Assembly (NCBI GenBank): GCA_020845635.1
Contig: JADLFI010000011.1
Span: forward strand, 1 to 59,278
DNA from: Bacteroidia bacterium
Lineage (GTDB): Bacteria > Bacteroidota > Bacteroidia > UBA4408
Direction of reading: 5' to 3'
Length of the DNA: 59,278 bases
Below are positions 37,791-45,810 of this stretch, piece after piece (position 1 is the stretch's first letter; the number at the start of each line of letters is the position of its first letter). The notes under the pieces were generated by a model. The model was not told where the DNA came from, did no database searches, and was given only the letters and a program-made list of their open reading frames with translations. A program made the position numbers and the translations under genes.

Positions 37791-38200
37791 CTTTACAAGA
37801 TTTGTTACAGCACAAAGACCCCAAAGTAGTAAAGAGGGCAGTCATTGTAACATTATTATTAAATGGGTTATCCAAACAAATAATTGGAAGGATAGTTCGT
37901 ACCACTGCAAATTATATTAATGTAATTGCAAATAAGTATGACCCAGATAACCTAAGTTCTTTACTAACAGAGAAGCATAAAAAATTGCCTATTTTAGCAT
38001 CTGAAAAAATGGAAATATTCCTTTCTTGGCTAAATGGTTTTGAAACAATAAATAGCAAAGAAGTAAAAGCACAAATCAAAAATTTAGAAGGTAGAGTAAT
38101 AGTTAGAAAAACTTTTGCTTCTTTTATGGAAAGCTGCGGATATACTTGTATCCAAAACAATACCTCAAAAGGGGCAATTTGGCAAAAAATTCCTAAATAA
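37787..38200 (+). CDS. Helix-turn-helix-like hypothetical protein (137 aa)
   Basis: An N-terminal AVIVTLLLNGLSKQIIGRIVRTTANYINVI (described by its ends AVIVTL and YINVI) has the spacing of a helix-turn-helix of the transposase/sigma-like type (GLSKQIIGRIVRTT as turn and recognition helix). The rest is basic and helical. It could be a small regulator. Overlaps ThyX by 4 nt. Confidence 0.6.
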   Translation: MTLQDLLQHKDPKVVKRAVIVTLLLNGLSKQIIGRIVRTTANYINVIANKYDPDNLSSLLTEKHKKLPILASEKMEIFLSWLNGFETINSKEVKAQIKNLEGRVIVRKTFASFMESCGYTCIQNNTSKGAIWQKIPK

Positions 38201-38201
38201 A

Positions 38202-38492
38202 ATGTCAAAACTTCTCATCACTTTAACAGAGGAAATTATAGATCTTTATAAAGAAGTAAATTCCTTAAAAACTTTTGTTGAAATAGAACAAAAGAAATTA
38301 GTTAGCTTTCAACCACCAGAAATTAAAGACGATGAAGAATACATCGAAAATTTAATTTATTTAACAAGAACAATAAAAGAGAATTTAAAAAATATAAAAA
38401 TAGAATTATGTTATACACCTCATTTAAATTGTCAAAAGAATTTATCAATTCTTACAAGGATAAAAAGGTTAATTTCGGGTTTAATGGGTTAG
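38202..38492 (+). CDS. Hypothetical protein overlapping the RNR gene (96 aa)
   Basis: Start ATG 38202 is chosen since upstream in-frame codons fall inside the preceding gene. A short, acidic-then-basic helical protein. Its last 85 nt overlap the RNR gene in another frame, and that tail (CYTPHLNCQKNLSILTRIK) has shadow-like composition. Confidence 0.55.
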   Translation: MSKLLITLTEEIIDLYKEVNSLKTFVEIEQKKLVSFQPPEIKDDEEYIENLIYLTRTIKENLKNIKIELCYTPHLNCQKNLSILTRIKRLISGLMG

Positions 38493-40339
38493 GTGAACTA
38501 ACCTATTACAGAACTTACAGCAGATTAAAAGCTGATGGTACTAATGAGCATTACTTTGAAACAGTGGAAAGGGTAGTTAATACTATCTTTTCCATTTACT
38601 TGGAACATTTAGTTGCAAAAAACATATTGCACGATAAAAAATATATGAATGAACTTGCAGAAGAAATGTATGATGCCATTTTTACCTTTAAATTTACACC
38701 TTCTGGCAGAGGTTTTTGGGCATTAGTCCCTGAATTATTGGAAAAAGTAGGTGGTATGCCTCTACATAATTGCATGTTTGTATCTACTGTACCCAATGTT
38801 ACAAAAGCATTTTGCACTATGATGAATGCCTCTATGTTAGGAGTAGGTGTGGGATTTGATACTAAGGCAGAGAAAAAAATAAAAGTCAATGTTGCACCAA
38901 GTCCAACAAAGACCTATGTCATTCCAGACACACGAGAGGGTTGGGTTAAAAGTTTGAAACTTTTAATAAATAGCTATCTTTTGAAAGGATCTCCTTCCTA
39001 CAAGTTTGATTATAAAGACATTAGACCTGCTGGAACACCTATTAAAACCTTTGGGGGGATTGCTAGTGGGGCAGAACCACTTAAACAACTACACAAAGAA
39101 GTTGCAAAGACTTTAAGCCAAAATGCAGGTAAATTATTAACTGCAAGAACTATTGTAGATGTAATGAACCAGATTGGAAAATGTGTTGTATCTGGAAATG
39201 TAAGAAGGACTGCACAAATAGCTTTGGGAAAAGGCACAGATTTCTTGAATCTTAAAAACTATGAATTAAATCCTGAAAGAACCTCGTGGGGTTGGGCTTC
39301 TAACAATTCTTTACTAGCTGAATTAGGACAAGATTACTCCGAAGCAGCAAAGAGAACCGCCGAAAATGGCGAACCCGGATATTTTTGGATAGAAAATGCT
39401 CGTAAATTTGGGCGCATGGCTGATGTACCTAATTACAAAGACAAAAATATTTCTGGCACAAATCCCTGCGGAGAACAGTCCTTAGAAAGTTTTGAAGTTT
39501 GTACCTTAGTAGAAACTTTTCCTTGCAATTTTAAAAGTAAAGTAGATTATTTAGAGACATTAGAATTAGCCCATCTTTACGTAAAGATTTTAACCCTTGT
39601 TCCAATAAAAGAAAAGGAAATAAATGAAATTGTCCAAAGAAATAGACGTGTGGGAATTTCTATGTCTGGATTGGCACAACTTAAAATGTCAAAAGAAGAT
39701 TTTATTACTTTCTGTGAAATGGGCTATGACCATTTACAGTTTTGTGAGAAATTCTTAGAACCTCATATTTCCAAATCTATTAAGTTGACAACCATCAAGC
39801 CATCGGGGACAGTTTCCTTGCTCGCAGGAGCAACACCGGGTTTACATTTTCCAGAAAGTAATTTTTACGTAAGAAGAATTAATATTCCTGCAAATACTAG
39901 ACTTGCCGAAATAGTAAAACAAGCAGGGTATCCTTGGGAAATGAATGCCTATGGAGGAAATAGTATTTGTATAGAATTTCCAATAGCAATAGAAGGTGTA
40001 AAGACTATAAATGATGTGACAATACACGAACAAGTCGAAATGGCGGAACTTCTACAAAAATATTGGTCAGATAACCAAGTAAGTTGCACAGTTACGTTTA
40101 AACCCTCAGAGAAGCCCTACATTGAACGCATATTAGAAGATAAGCAGTATACCTTAAAAGGCATCTCCTTCCTTCCTAAGCTCGATTTGGGGGCTTATAA
40201 TCAAATGCCCTATGAAGAAATATCTTCTAAGGAATACAAGAAGAGGTTTAGTAGAATCCGACCATTAGACTTCTCTCTTTTAAATGAAGATGGGATTGGT
40301 GTTAAATTCTGTGAAAATGACACTTGCATTTTAGAATAA
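38408..40339 (+). CDS. nrdJ: Class II (B12-dependent) ribonucleotide reductase
   Basis: 643 aa; reduces ribonucleotides with adenosylcobalamin. Motifs: PLHNCMFVST (first redox Cys), GVGVGFDTK, GNVRRTAQIALG, and the catalytic NPCGEQSLESFEVC (N352-P-C354-G-E356), then TTIKPSGTVSLLAGATPGLHFP. The C-terminal CENDTC pair serves regeneration by thioredoxin. No ATP-cone is evident. Length fits the monomeric ribonucleotide reductases of the lactobacillar RTPR type. Class II enzymes act without oxygen and without a separate activase, suiting a gut anaerobe host. Overlaps its neighbours. Confidence 0.92.
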   Translation: MLYTSFKLSKEFINSYKDKKVNFGFNGLGELTYYRTYSRLKADGTNEHYFETVERVVNTIFSIYLEHLVAKNILHDKKYMNELAEEMYDAIFTFKFTPSGRGFWALVPELLEKVGGMPLHNCMFVSTVPNVTKAFCTMMNASMLGVGVGFDTKAEKKIKVNVAPSPTKTYVIPDTREGWVKSLKLLINSYLLKGSPSYKFDYKDIRPAGTPIKTFGGIASGAEPLKQLHKEVAKTLSQNAGKLLTARTIVDVMNQIGKCVVSGNVRRTAQIALGKGTDFLNLKNYELNPERTSWGWASNNSLLAELGQDYSEAAKRTAENGEPGYFWIENARKFGRMADVPNYKDKNISGTNPCGEQSLESFEVCTLVETFPCNFKSKVDYLETLELAHLYVKILTLVPIKEKEINEIVQRNRRVGISMSGLAQLKMSKEDFITFCEMGYDHLQFCEKFLEPHISKSIKLTTIKPSGTVSLLAGATPGLHFPESNFYVRRINIPANTRLAEIVKQAGYPWEMNAYGGNSICIEFPIAIEGVKTINDVTIHEQVEMAELLQKYWSDNQVSCTVTFKPSEKPYIERILEDKQYTLKGISFLPKLDLGAYNQMPYEEISSKEYKKRFSRIRPLDFSLLNEDGIGVKFCENDTCILE

Positions 40340-41202
40340 TGGATTCTATTATAATAGGAGGTCAACAATTATTTCATGCAGATTGTTTTGATATTTTCCC
40401 TTTAATAGGTGATAAAACAATCGATGCAATAATTGCTGATTTACCTTATGGTGTAACCAAACATAAGGAAGATGTTAGATTACCTTTTGATAAATTGTGG
40501 AAAGAATATGAAAGGATAATAAAAGATAATGGTGCTATTATATTATTTGGTCAAGGTATATTCTTTGCGGAATTAATCTGTTCTAATAAAAAACTTTTTA
40601 AGTATGATTTAGTTTGGGATAAAAAATTAGTTACAGGATTCTTAAATGCTAATAGATTACCTTTGAGAGTTCATGAAAACATTGCTATCTTTTATAAGAA
40701 ATTACCTGTATATAATCCGCAATTCACAGAAGGCAAGCCTCTGCATGAAAGTTCAAGAAAAGAAGATGAAAGAAATCAAAACTATGGAAAGTTTAAAAGA
40801 ACACCAGCCAAAAAAGGAAACACCAAAAAGTACCCAAGAAGTATTGTGTCTTTTCAAAAACCATCATCTTCTAAACAAGTTCATAGAACTGAGAAATCTT
40901 TGGAATTATTGGAATGGTTAGTGAAAACTTACACTATGGAAGGAGATTTAGTATTAGATAACACAATGGGTTCAGGAACTTGCGGACTTGCATCTATAAA
41001 AAACAACAGAAAGTTTATAGGAATAGAATTAAATAAAGATTATTACAATTTAACAATAAAAAGATTACAAAACTATGACGCAAATAAAACAATACATGGG
41101 CAGCCTATTCAAAGCCAAATGCCAAACTCTTGTGAACCCCGTCAACTGTGTGGGGGTGATGGGGGCGGGCACAGCCTTAGCATTCAAGTACAAGTATCCT
41201 GA
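40339..41202 (+). CDS. DNA N-methyltransferase, beta-class motif order (287 aa)
   Basis: Motif IV is DLPYG (residues 34-38), a DPPY variant, and precedes motif I (DNTMGSGTCGLAS) near the C-terminus, the order of beta-class amino-methyltransferases (adenine-N6 or cytosine-N4). FIGIEL follows motif I as expected. Start ATG 40339 overlaps the RNR stop (TAATG). The last 40 residues after the domain overlap the macrodomain gene by 128 nt and look overprinted. No matching restriction enzyme is present: it probably protects phage DNA. Confidence 0.87.
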   Translation: MDSIIIGGQQLFHADCFDIFPLIGDKTIDAIIADLPYGVTKHKEDVRLPFDKLWKEYERIIKDNGAIILFGQGIFFAELICSNKKLFKYDLVWDKKLVTGFLNANRLPLRVHENIAIFYKKLPVYNPQFTEGKPLHESSRKEDERNQNYGKFKRTPAKKGNTKKYPRSIVSFQKPSSSKQVHRTEKSLELLEWLVKTYTMEGDLVLDNTMGSGTCGLASIKNNRKFIGIELNKDYYNLTIKRLQNYDANKTIHGQPIQSQMPNSCEPRQLCGGDGGGHSLSIQVQVS

Positions 41203-41518
41203 AATGTTTGATAAATATGCCGAACTTTGCAAAGAAGAAAAATTAAAACTTGGAAATTTGTGGTTATATGATGTTCCCAACGGAAATAAAAAAGTACTTA
41301 ATGTGGCAATAAAAGAACATTGGAAACACCATGTAACCTATGATACTATAAATGAAATCCTTTTAAATTTTGTCTTTATGTATCAAGTATTAGGAATAAA
41401 ATCTGTGGCTTTTCCCATCTTAGGACAGGGAAATTTAAACAAGCAAAAGGTTTTAAACCTAATGTTTCAACACCTTGAAAAATGTAAAATACCCATTGAA
41501 ATATATGATTTTGCCTAA
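41075..41518 (+). CDS. Macrodomain ADP-ribose-processing protein (147 aa)
   Basis: A complete macrodomain of the DarG/TARG-like type: KCQTLVNPVNCVGVMGAGTALAF (quoted by parts: TLVNPVNC and GVMGAGTALAF), WLYDVPNGNKKVLNVAIKEHWKH, then VAFPILGQGNLN, the last ADP-ribose loop. The KxHW(K/R) element is characteristic of the DarG antitoxin group that removes ADP-ribose from DNA thymidine. In a phage it would most simply counter host DarT-type defence or NAD-based signalling. Starts inside the methyltransferase gene. Confidence 0.87.
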   Translation: MTQIKQYMGSLFKAKCQTLVNPVNCVGVMGAGTALAFKYKYPEMFDKYAELCKEEKLKLGNLWLYDVPNGNKKVLNVAIKEHWKHHVTYDTINEILLNFVFMYQVLGIKSVAFPILGQGNLNKQKVLNLMFQHLEKCKIPIEIYDFA

Positions 41519-41524
41519 ATGATG

Positions 41525-41566
41525 AATCCCCTGTGTACTTTACAGTATGCAGGGGATTTTTTTTTT
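41525..41566 (+). terminator. Intrinsic terminator between convergent operons
   Basis: AATCCCCTG/CAGGGGATT hairpin followed on the plus strand by at least nine T. It starts 7 nt after the stop of the macrodomain gene and ends 10 nt before the stop of the minus-strand giant gene. On the minus strand the hairpin is preceded by an A-run but has no T-run after it, so it mainly ends plus-strand transcription. Confidence 0.85.
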
Positions 41567-41575
41567 GTTCAGGGT

Positions 41576-44500
41576 TTATCTAAAACTAAGATCCTCAGTA
41601 AAGTATTCTAACCAAGTTTGGTCTCCCGTCATTTCATTATTTTCAAAGAATTTAAGCGTGGTGTAAGCACCAGCTAAACCGGGTATTCCCTTGATGGTTT
41701 GCACTGTACCTTTAATTTTTCCGTCGGCTGTGAGGTAATCTCCTCCTGTTGAATAATTAATAGGTGAAAGTAAAAATAATTGAATTACACCTAATCCTGT
41801 ATCCCAAGTTTTACTAAAAGCGGCTGGAGATTGTCTCAATGTTCTAGCCCAATCTATGAAGTTATAATGCTGTGACATATTTTCTACAATTCTCAAATAG
41901 GCTTTTTTAGATTCATCGTCATCATCGTCTCCATATAAAGCTCCTGCTGCAAAATAGCACATTATAAAGAGAAGAATTGTAAACATAGCTTCAATCAATT
42001 CCTTTTTGTCATGGTCTGTTAAATTCTCCCAATTTTTCTTTCCTTTTAAAGTGATAATATCTCTTAATAATTTGGCTAAAAGTCTATATCTACCTTCAAT
42101 TTCAGTAGATTGCCATTCTAAAATAGGCTTCCCATCAGCAGCTTTTCCAATCTCGACATATCGTCCTGTAGTCATGTCTATATGCCTAGAACCAAATGCG
42201 CCTGTGAGTGAGCTGGTGATATACTTTTTAAATTGCATGAGTATTCTTCCCCACATATATGCCTCAGCAGCTACTTTTTCTTCATGCCTGTAACCACCAT
42301 TCATTCTTTCATAGACTCTTTTTAAAGCTGTAAGCTCTTTTGAAGTTATTGCTCCAACAGGTACTTCTTTACCATTGACCATTTCGTAACCTCGAATTGG
42401 ACCTTTCCATTCAACAGTGTCATAATTCACAATACCGTCGTTTTTAGTAACTACCTCATAATTATCAAATATTGATGTTCCATCTGCTAATTTCATGGCT
42501 TTTAATTGAGCTATTAAAGTTATTGCAGCATTGGCATTTTCCCAAAAGGTGTGTGTTAAATACAGAGTTCCCATATTTAACAGCGGATTTTTTTCAATTA
42601 CTGCATTATTTTGATTAAATTCAAATGGCAAATCACTAGTTAAATAATTCATTTGCTTTACTAATAACCACATTTTATTAGTTTCTAAGTTTCCCATGCC
42701 TCTATCTTTTAACATATCTAAATAAAGAGCTGAGGCTGCAAGCCAATCCTTTTCTTGGAACTCTATGCCTCTAACACCCAAAATCTTTGCTGATATAGTG
42801 TTTGCTATACCTTTTTTAAAGCCTATTACAAATGGAGTTATACCCCCAGAGATAAGACCATGCACAGGTTTTACTGCCATTAATACTAGGGAAACCCATT
42901 GTCTCCATAAGGATTCAATTTTCTTTACATCTACATTTCCTAAATTTTCAGACCATTTTTCATCAAAAGTAGTTTTTTCATAGTCCATAACAATCTTAGC
43001 TTTAACGAACTCTAAAAGGTTAGGTTGTGTAACTACTTCTTTTCCTTCTACATTCTTTGTAGTTGATTCAAGAATTTTTTGGTAGCCTATCATTGAAGCA
43101 TAGACAGGGTCAAGGTATTTCTTTTCTAAGGCTACTCTTGCAAAAGCCTGAAATCCAGAAGCTAAATTGTAGCTGTAATAGTCAGAATGGTGATTCATGT
43201 ATTTTAAAGGCAAACCAATATCTCCTGACTTTGTATGTGGGTCTTTCAAGAATGTATTCTTTACATTTGCCCAAGTTCTGTGCAGTGTGTTTTTACTAAA
43301 AATTCCTTCTCTTTCTCTGTATTCATTTTCAGTAATTGGAATTTTAGCAAAGAATCCTTTTGAAAGAGATTTAGTTTTTCCTTCTGTATGGATTATTCCT
43401 GTATAGTTGTATTGGTCTGGATTAAACATAATATCCATGAGGGTTTGTTTTTGATTCTCATAAACTGTAAATTCTCTTGTCAACATATCCCCAACTAAAT
43501 GTGTGTAATTTCCTTGCAAGAACAGCAAAAACTTTCTTTTTGGTTTTGATAAATTAGACCATTCCTTATCTTCTGGTGTTATTAAAACCTCAACATTTTG
43601 AGCATTCTTTTTAAATAAAGGGGAAAATAATTCAGTAACATTAATAAAATTTAAATAGCCTTTTGTCAAGAAGCTAAAAGCTGCAACAATAGCATGTTCA
43701 CTTTTATATTCATCAATAAGATCTTTTGAGGCTTTTTCTAATCTACCATTTAATTCCTGCACTTCAGCTTCTATTTTCTGTTTCGCACTTTCATATTGAG
43801 CTTTCATAGATTGTAATTCATAAGAATTTATATCCCCATATTGTCCAAAATAAGCCTTAAATTTGCCTATATCTTCTCCCTTAGAACCCATAGTACCCAT
43901 GCCCGGAAGTCTTTCATATTCAGCAAGCATCTTTGTTAACTCTTTAAGTTTGGTTACAATAGGAGCTTCTACCCAAACACCATTGATTTGAGTCTTTGTA
44001 GAGTATCCTTTTTGTGTTTGGTAATCTAATGCCCATTTAGTATCAACTATTTCCTTTCTTAAATATTCTACAAATTCATGGTCAGAATCAAATTTTAAAG
44101 CAACTTTTTGTAACGCAGTTTTCTGATTTACACTTACATAAGCCTCTACACTAAAAATATCTGGAGTCTTAGCAATCATGGCAGCATACTTTGCAGGTTC
44201 ATTTCTTCTCAGGTAGTTTTCCAAAGTTTTCAAGAACAATGGGACATCTACATCACCTTCTGGATCTATGTGCTTTAATTGCCAATCATTCTTAACTTGT
44301 AAAACTGAAAGCCTTTTAAACTTTATATCTTTGTTTTGTAATCTCACCATTACTGCTCTCAACATAACTTCCATCTTAGCCCTATTCTTAGGAGTATCTT
44401 TTATTGAATCCATTAAAGCTCCAGAATAAGAGAAGTCTAATCTTGAAGAAGTTTTCCAGTCAAACATACTGTATCTTCCATCAAAGTGAGAAACCATTAA

Positions 44501-45808
44501 GTCAATAGTTGTACCAATTCCTAAAATATCTGATACAATAGATAGTTCAGAGGATAGAATATCTTCTAAGGCAGGGGGAATTATTGCCTTTGCTCTATTG
44601 AAAGCATTATGATAAATCCCAAGATTTTCCATAAATGCAGCAATATCTTTCTCATTTATCCAAGCGTAACTTCCGCCTGCTTGCTCTTGGTATTTTAAGA
44701 TGTCTTTATCTACTTCTGTTGTGGATTCCCCTATGTGACCTTTTATTACCTTGTCAACAGTGCTGTGAAAGAGATTACCTTTAATTGAGCCCGCTGTTCT
44801 GTAATTTATAAAGGCTTTAATATATGCTGCTTTATTTAGTAGTAAGGTCGTATTGTCAAAAGTTAATCCATCTATTTTTAAAACTTCGGTATCAGGTTTT
44901 CCGTTCCACAGTTTATTAGCTGTATCATTAGCCTCTAATTCAGGATCTCCATAAAATCGTTTTTTATTTGTACTACTTGAAGTTTGAATTACATAGTTAG
45001 TTAATCTCTCAAATTTAGTGGGATTACCAAGAATTTCGTAATGGTCTTTATTTACTACTCTTATTTGAGTAGCTTCATTTTTCAAAGCATTAATGTTTGT
45101 GTCTTTCCTTGTATTAAATAATAAGGAAGGGATGGGAACATTAATGCCATTTACTTGCAAACTTGTATTACTAGAAAGTAATTGTATCGAAAGATTTTTT
45201 ATTTTGTCATCAAAAGAAACAGGAAATCCTAACCATTTAGAAATATATTCAATGATTTTATTCATGATTCTTTCAATAGTAGATTCATTTATAATGTTCT
45301 TTCCTTGTAAGCCTATTAATTTAGTAATAGCTTCCTGCTCATGTTCTTCCTCGGTATAGTGTTTATTTACATTCATTGATTCTATCATATATTCACGAGC
45401 CAATTTATTATCGTACAAGTCATCTATTAACTCTGCATATAATTCAGGATTTGTTCGTTGAATTACTTTTAAATAAATGTGTGCATATTCGTGAACAGCG
45501 TCTTCTTCATTAAATAATTCTTTAACAAAGTAAATTTTTCCGTCTTTAATAAAGGCGGAATTAAAGTCTTGTAAATTTACAAGACTTTGTGCTTCCTTAA
45601 AAGAAATAAATTCATAGGAAAATCCGCTTCTTCTTTTTAAATCTTCAAGCAATGACCTCATACTTCTTTCTTTTTGCATAGAAAGGTGTTCATAATTACT
45701 TTTAAATTTCTCCTTTAATTTTTCTAAATACTCTGCCATTACTCCCATTTCCTTTGTAATAGCACCTTTGGGAAATATTTGATTTTTATATTTTACTTTA
45801 CAGCTCAT
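41576..45808 (-). CDS. Giant virion protein with metallopeptidase and nuclease motifs (1,410 aa)
   Basis: The start at ATG 45808 is chosen since AGGAG lies 8 nt upstream, and an upstream codon would overlap the giant gene. A zincin motif HEYAH (about residues 100-105) lies near the N-terminus. A RecB/Cas4-like PD-(D/E)xK segment follows: GNLFHSTVDK, then GTTIDLM and FDWKTSS. The middle is coiled coil. Near the C-terminus is one hydrophobic helix FTILLFIMCYFAAGAL before an Asp run. It lies immediately downstream of the RNA-polymerase giant, 2 nt apart, as in crAss-like phages, where such giants are packaged and ejected with the polymerase. Confidence 0.8.
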   Translation of the reverse strand: MSCKVKYKNQIFPKGAITKEMGVMAEYLEKLKEKFKSNYEHLSMQKERSMRSLLEDLKRRSGFSYEFISFKEAQSLVNLQDFNSAFIKDGKIYFVKELFNEEDAVHEYAHIYLKVIQRTNPELYAELIDDLYDNKLAREYMIESMNVNKHYTEEEHEQEAITKLIGLQGKNIINESTIERIMNKIIEYISKWLGFPVSFDDKIKNLSIQLLSSNTSLQVNGINVPIPSLLFNTRKDTNINALKNEATQIRVVNKDHYEILGNPTKFERLTNYVIQTSSSTNKKRFYGDPELEANDTANKLWNGKPDTEVLKIDGLTFDNTTLLLNKAAYIKAFINYRTAGSIKGNLFHSTVDKVIKGHIGESTTEVDKDILKYQEQAGGSYAWINEKDIAAFMENLGIYHNAFNRAKAIIPPALEDILSSELSIVSDILGIGTTIDLMVSHFDGRYSMFDWKTSSRLDFSYSGALMDSIKDTPKNRAKMEVMLRAVMVRLQNKDIKFKRLSVLQVKNDWQLKHIDPEGDVDVPLFLKTLENYLRRNEPAKYAAMIAKTPDIFSVEAYVSVNQKTALQKVALKFDSDHEFVEYLRKEIVDTKWALDYQTQKGYSTKTQINGVWVEAPIVTKLKELTKMLAEYERLPGMGTMGSKGEDIGKFKAYFGQYGDINSYELQSMKAQYESAKQKIEAEVQELNGRLEKASKDLIDEYKSEHAIVAAFSFLTKGYLNFINVTELFSPLFKKNAQNVEVLITPEDKEWSNLSKPKRKFLLFLQGNYTHLVGDMLTREFTVYENQKQTLMDIMFNPDQYNYTGIIHTEGKTKSLSKGFFAKIPITENEYREREGIFSKNTLHRTWANVKNTFLKDPHTKSGDIGLPLKYMNHHSDYYSYNLASGFQAFARVALEKKYLDPVYASMIGYQKILESTTKNVEGKEVVTQPNLLEFVKAKIVMDYEKTTFDEKWSENLGNVDVKKIESLWRQWVSLVLMAVKPVHGLISGGITPFVIGFKKGIANTISAKILGVRGIEFQEKDWLAASALYLDMLKDRGMGNLETNKMWLLVKQMNYLTSDLPFEFNQNNAVIEKNPLLNMGTLYLTHTFWENANAAITLIAQLKAMKLADGTSIFDNYEVVTKNDGIVNYDTVEWKGPIRGYEMVNGKEVPVGAITSKELTALKRVYERMNGGYRHEEKVAAEAYMWGRILMQFKKYITSSLTGAFGSRHIDMTTGRYVEIGKAADGKPILEWQSTEIEGRYRLLAKLLRDIITLKGKKNWENLTDHDKKELIEAMFTILLFIMCYFAAGALYGDDDDDESKKAYLRIVENMSQHYNFIDWARTLRQSPAAFSKTWDTGLGVIQLFLLSPINYSTGGDYLTADGKIKGTVQTIKGIPGLAGAYTTLKFFENNEMTGDQTWLEYFTEDLSFR

Positions 45809-45810
45809 TT

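Noticed and set aside
38408-40339. Intein or intron in the ribonucleotide reductase or polymerase genes
   Set aside because: Both proteins read through all conserved motifs at normal spacing and length.
40339-41202. Restriction-modification pair with the neighbouring gene
   Set aside because: The downstream neighbour is a macrodomain protein and the upstream one a ribonucleotide reductase; no endonuclease partner is present.
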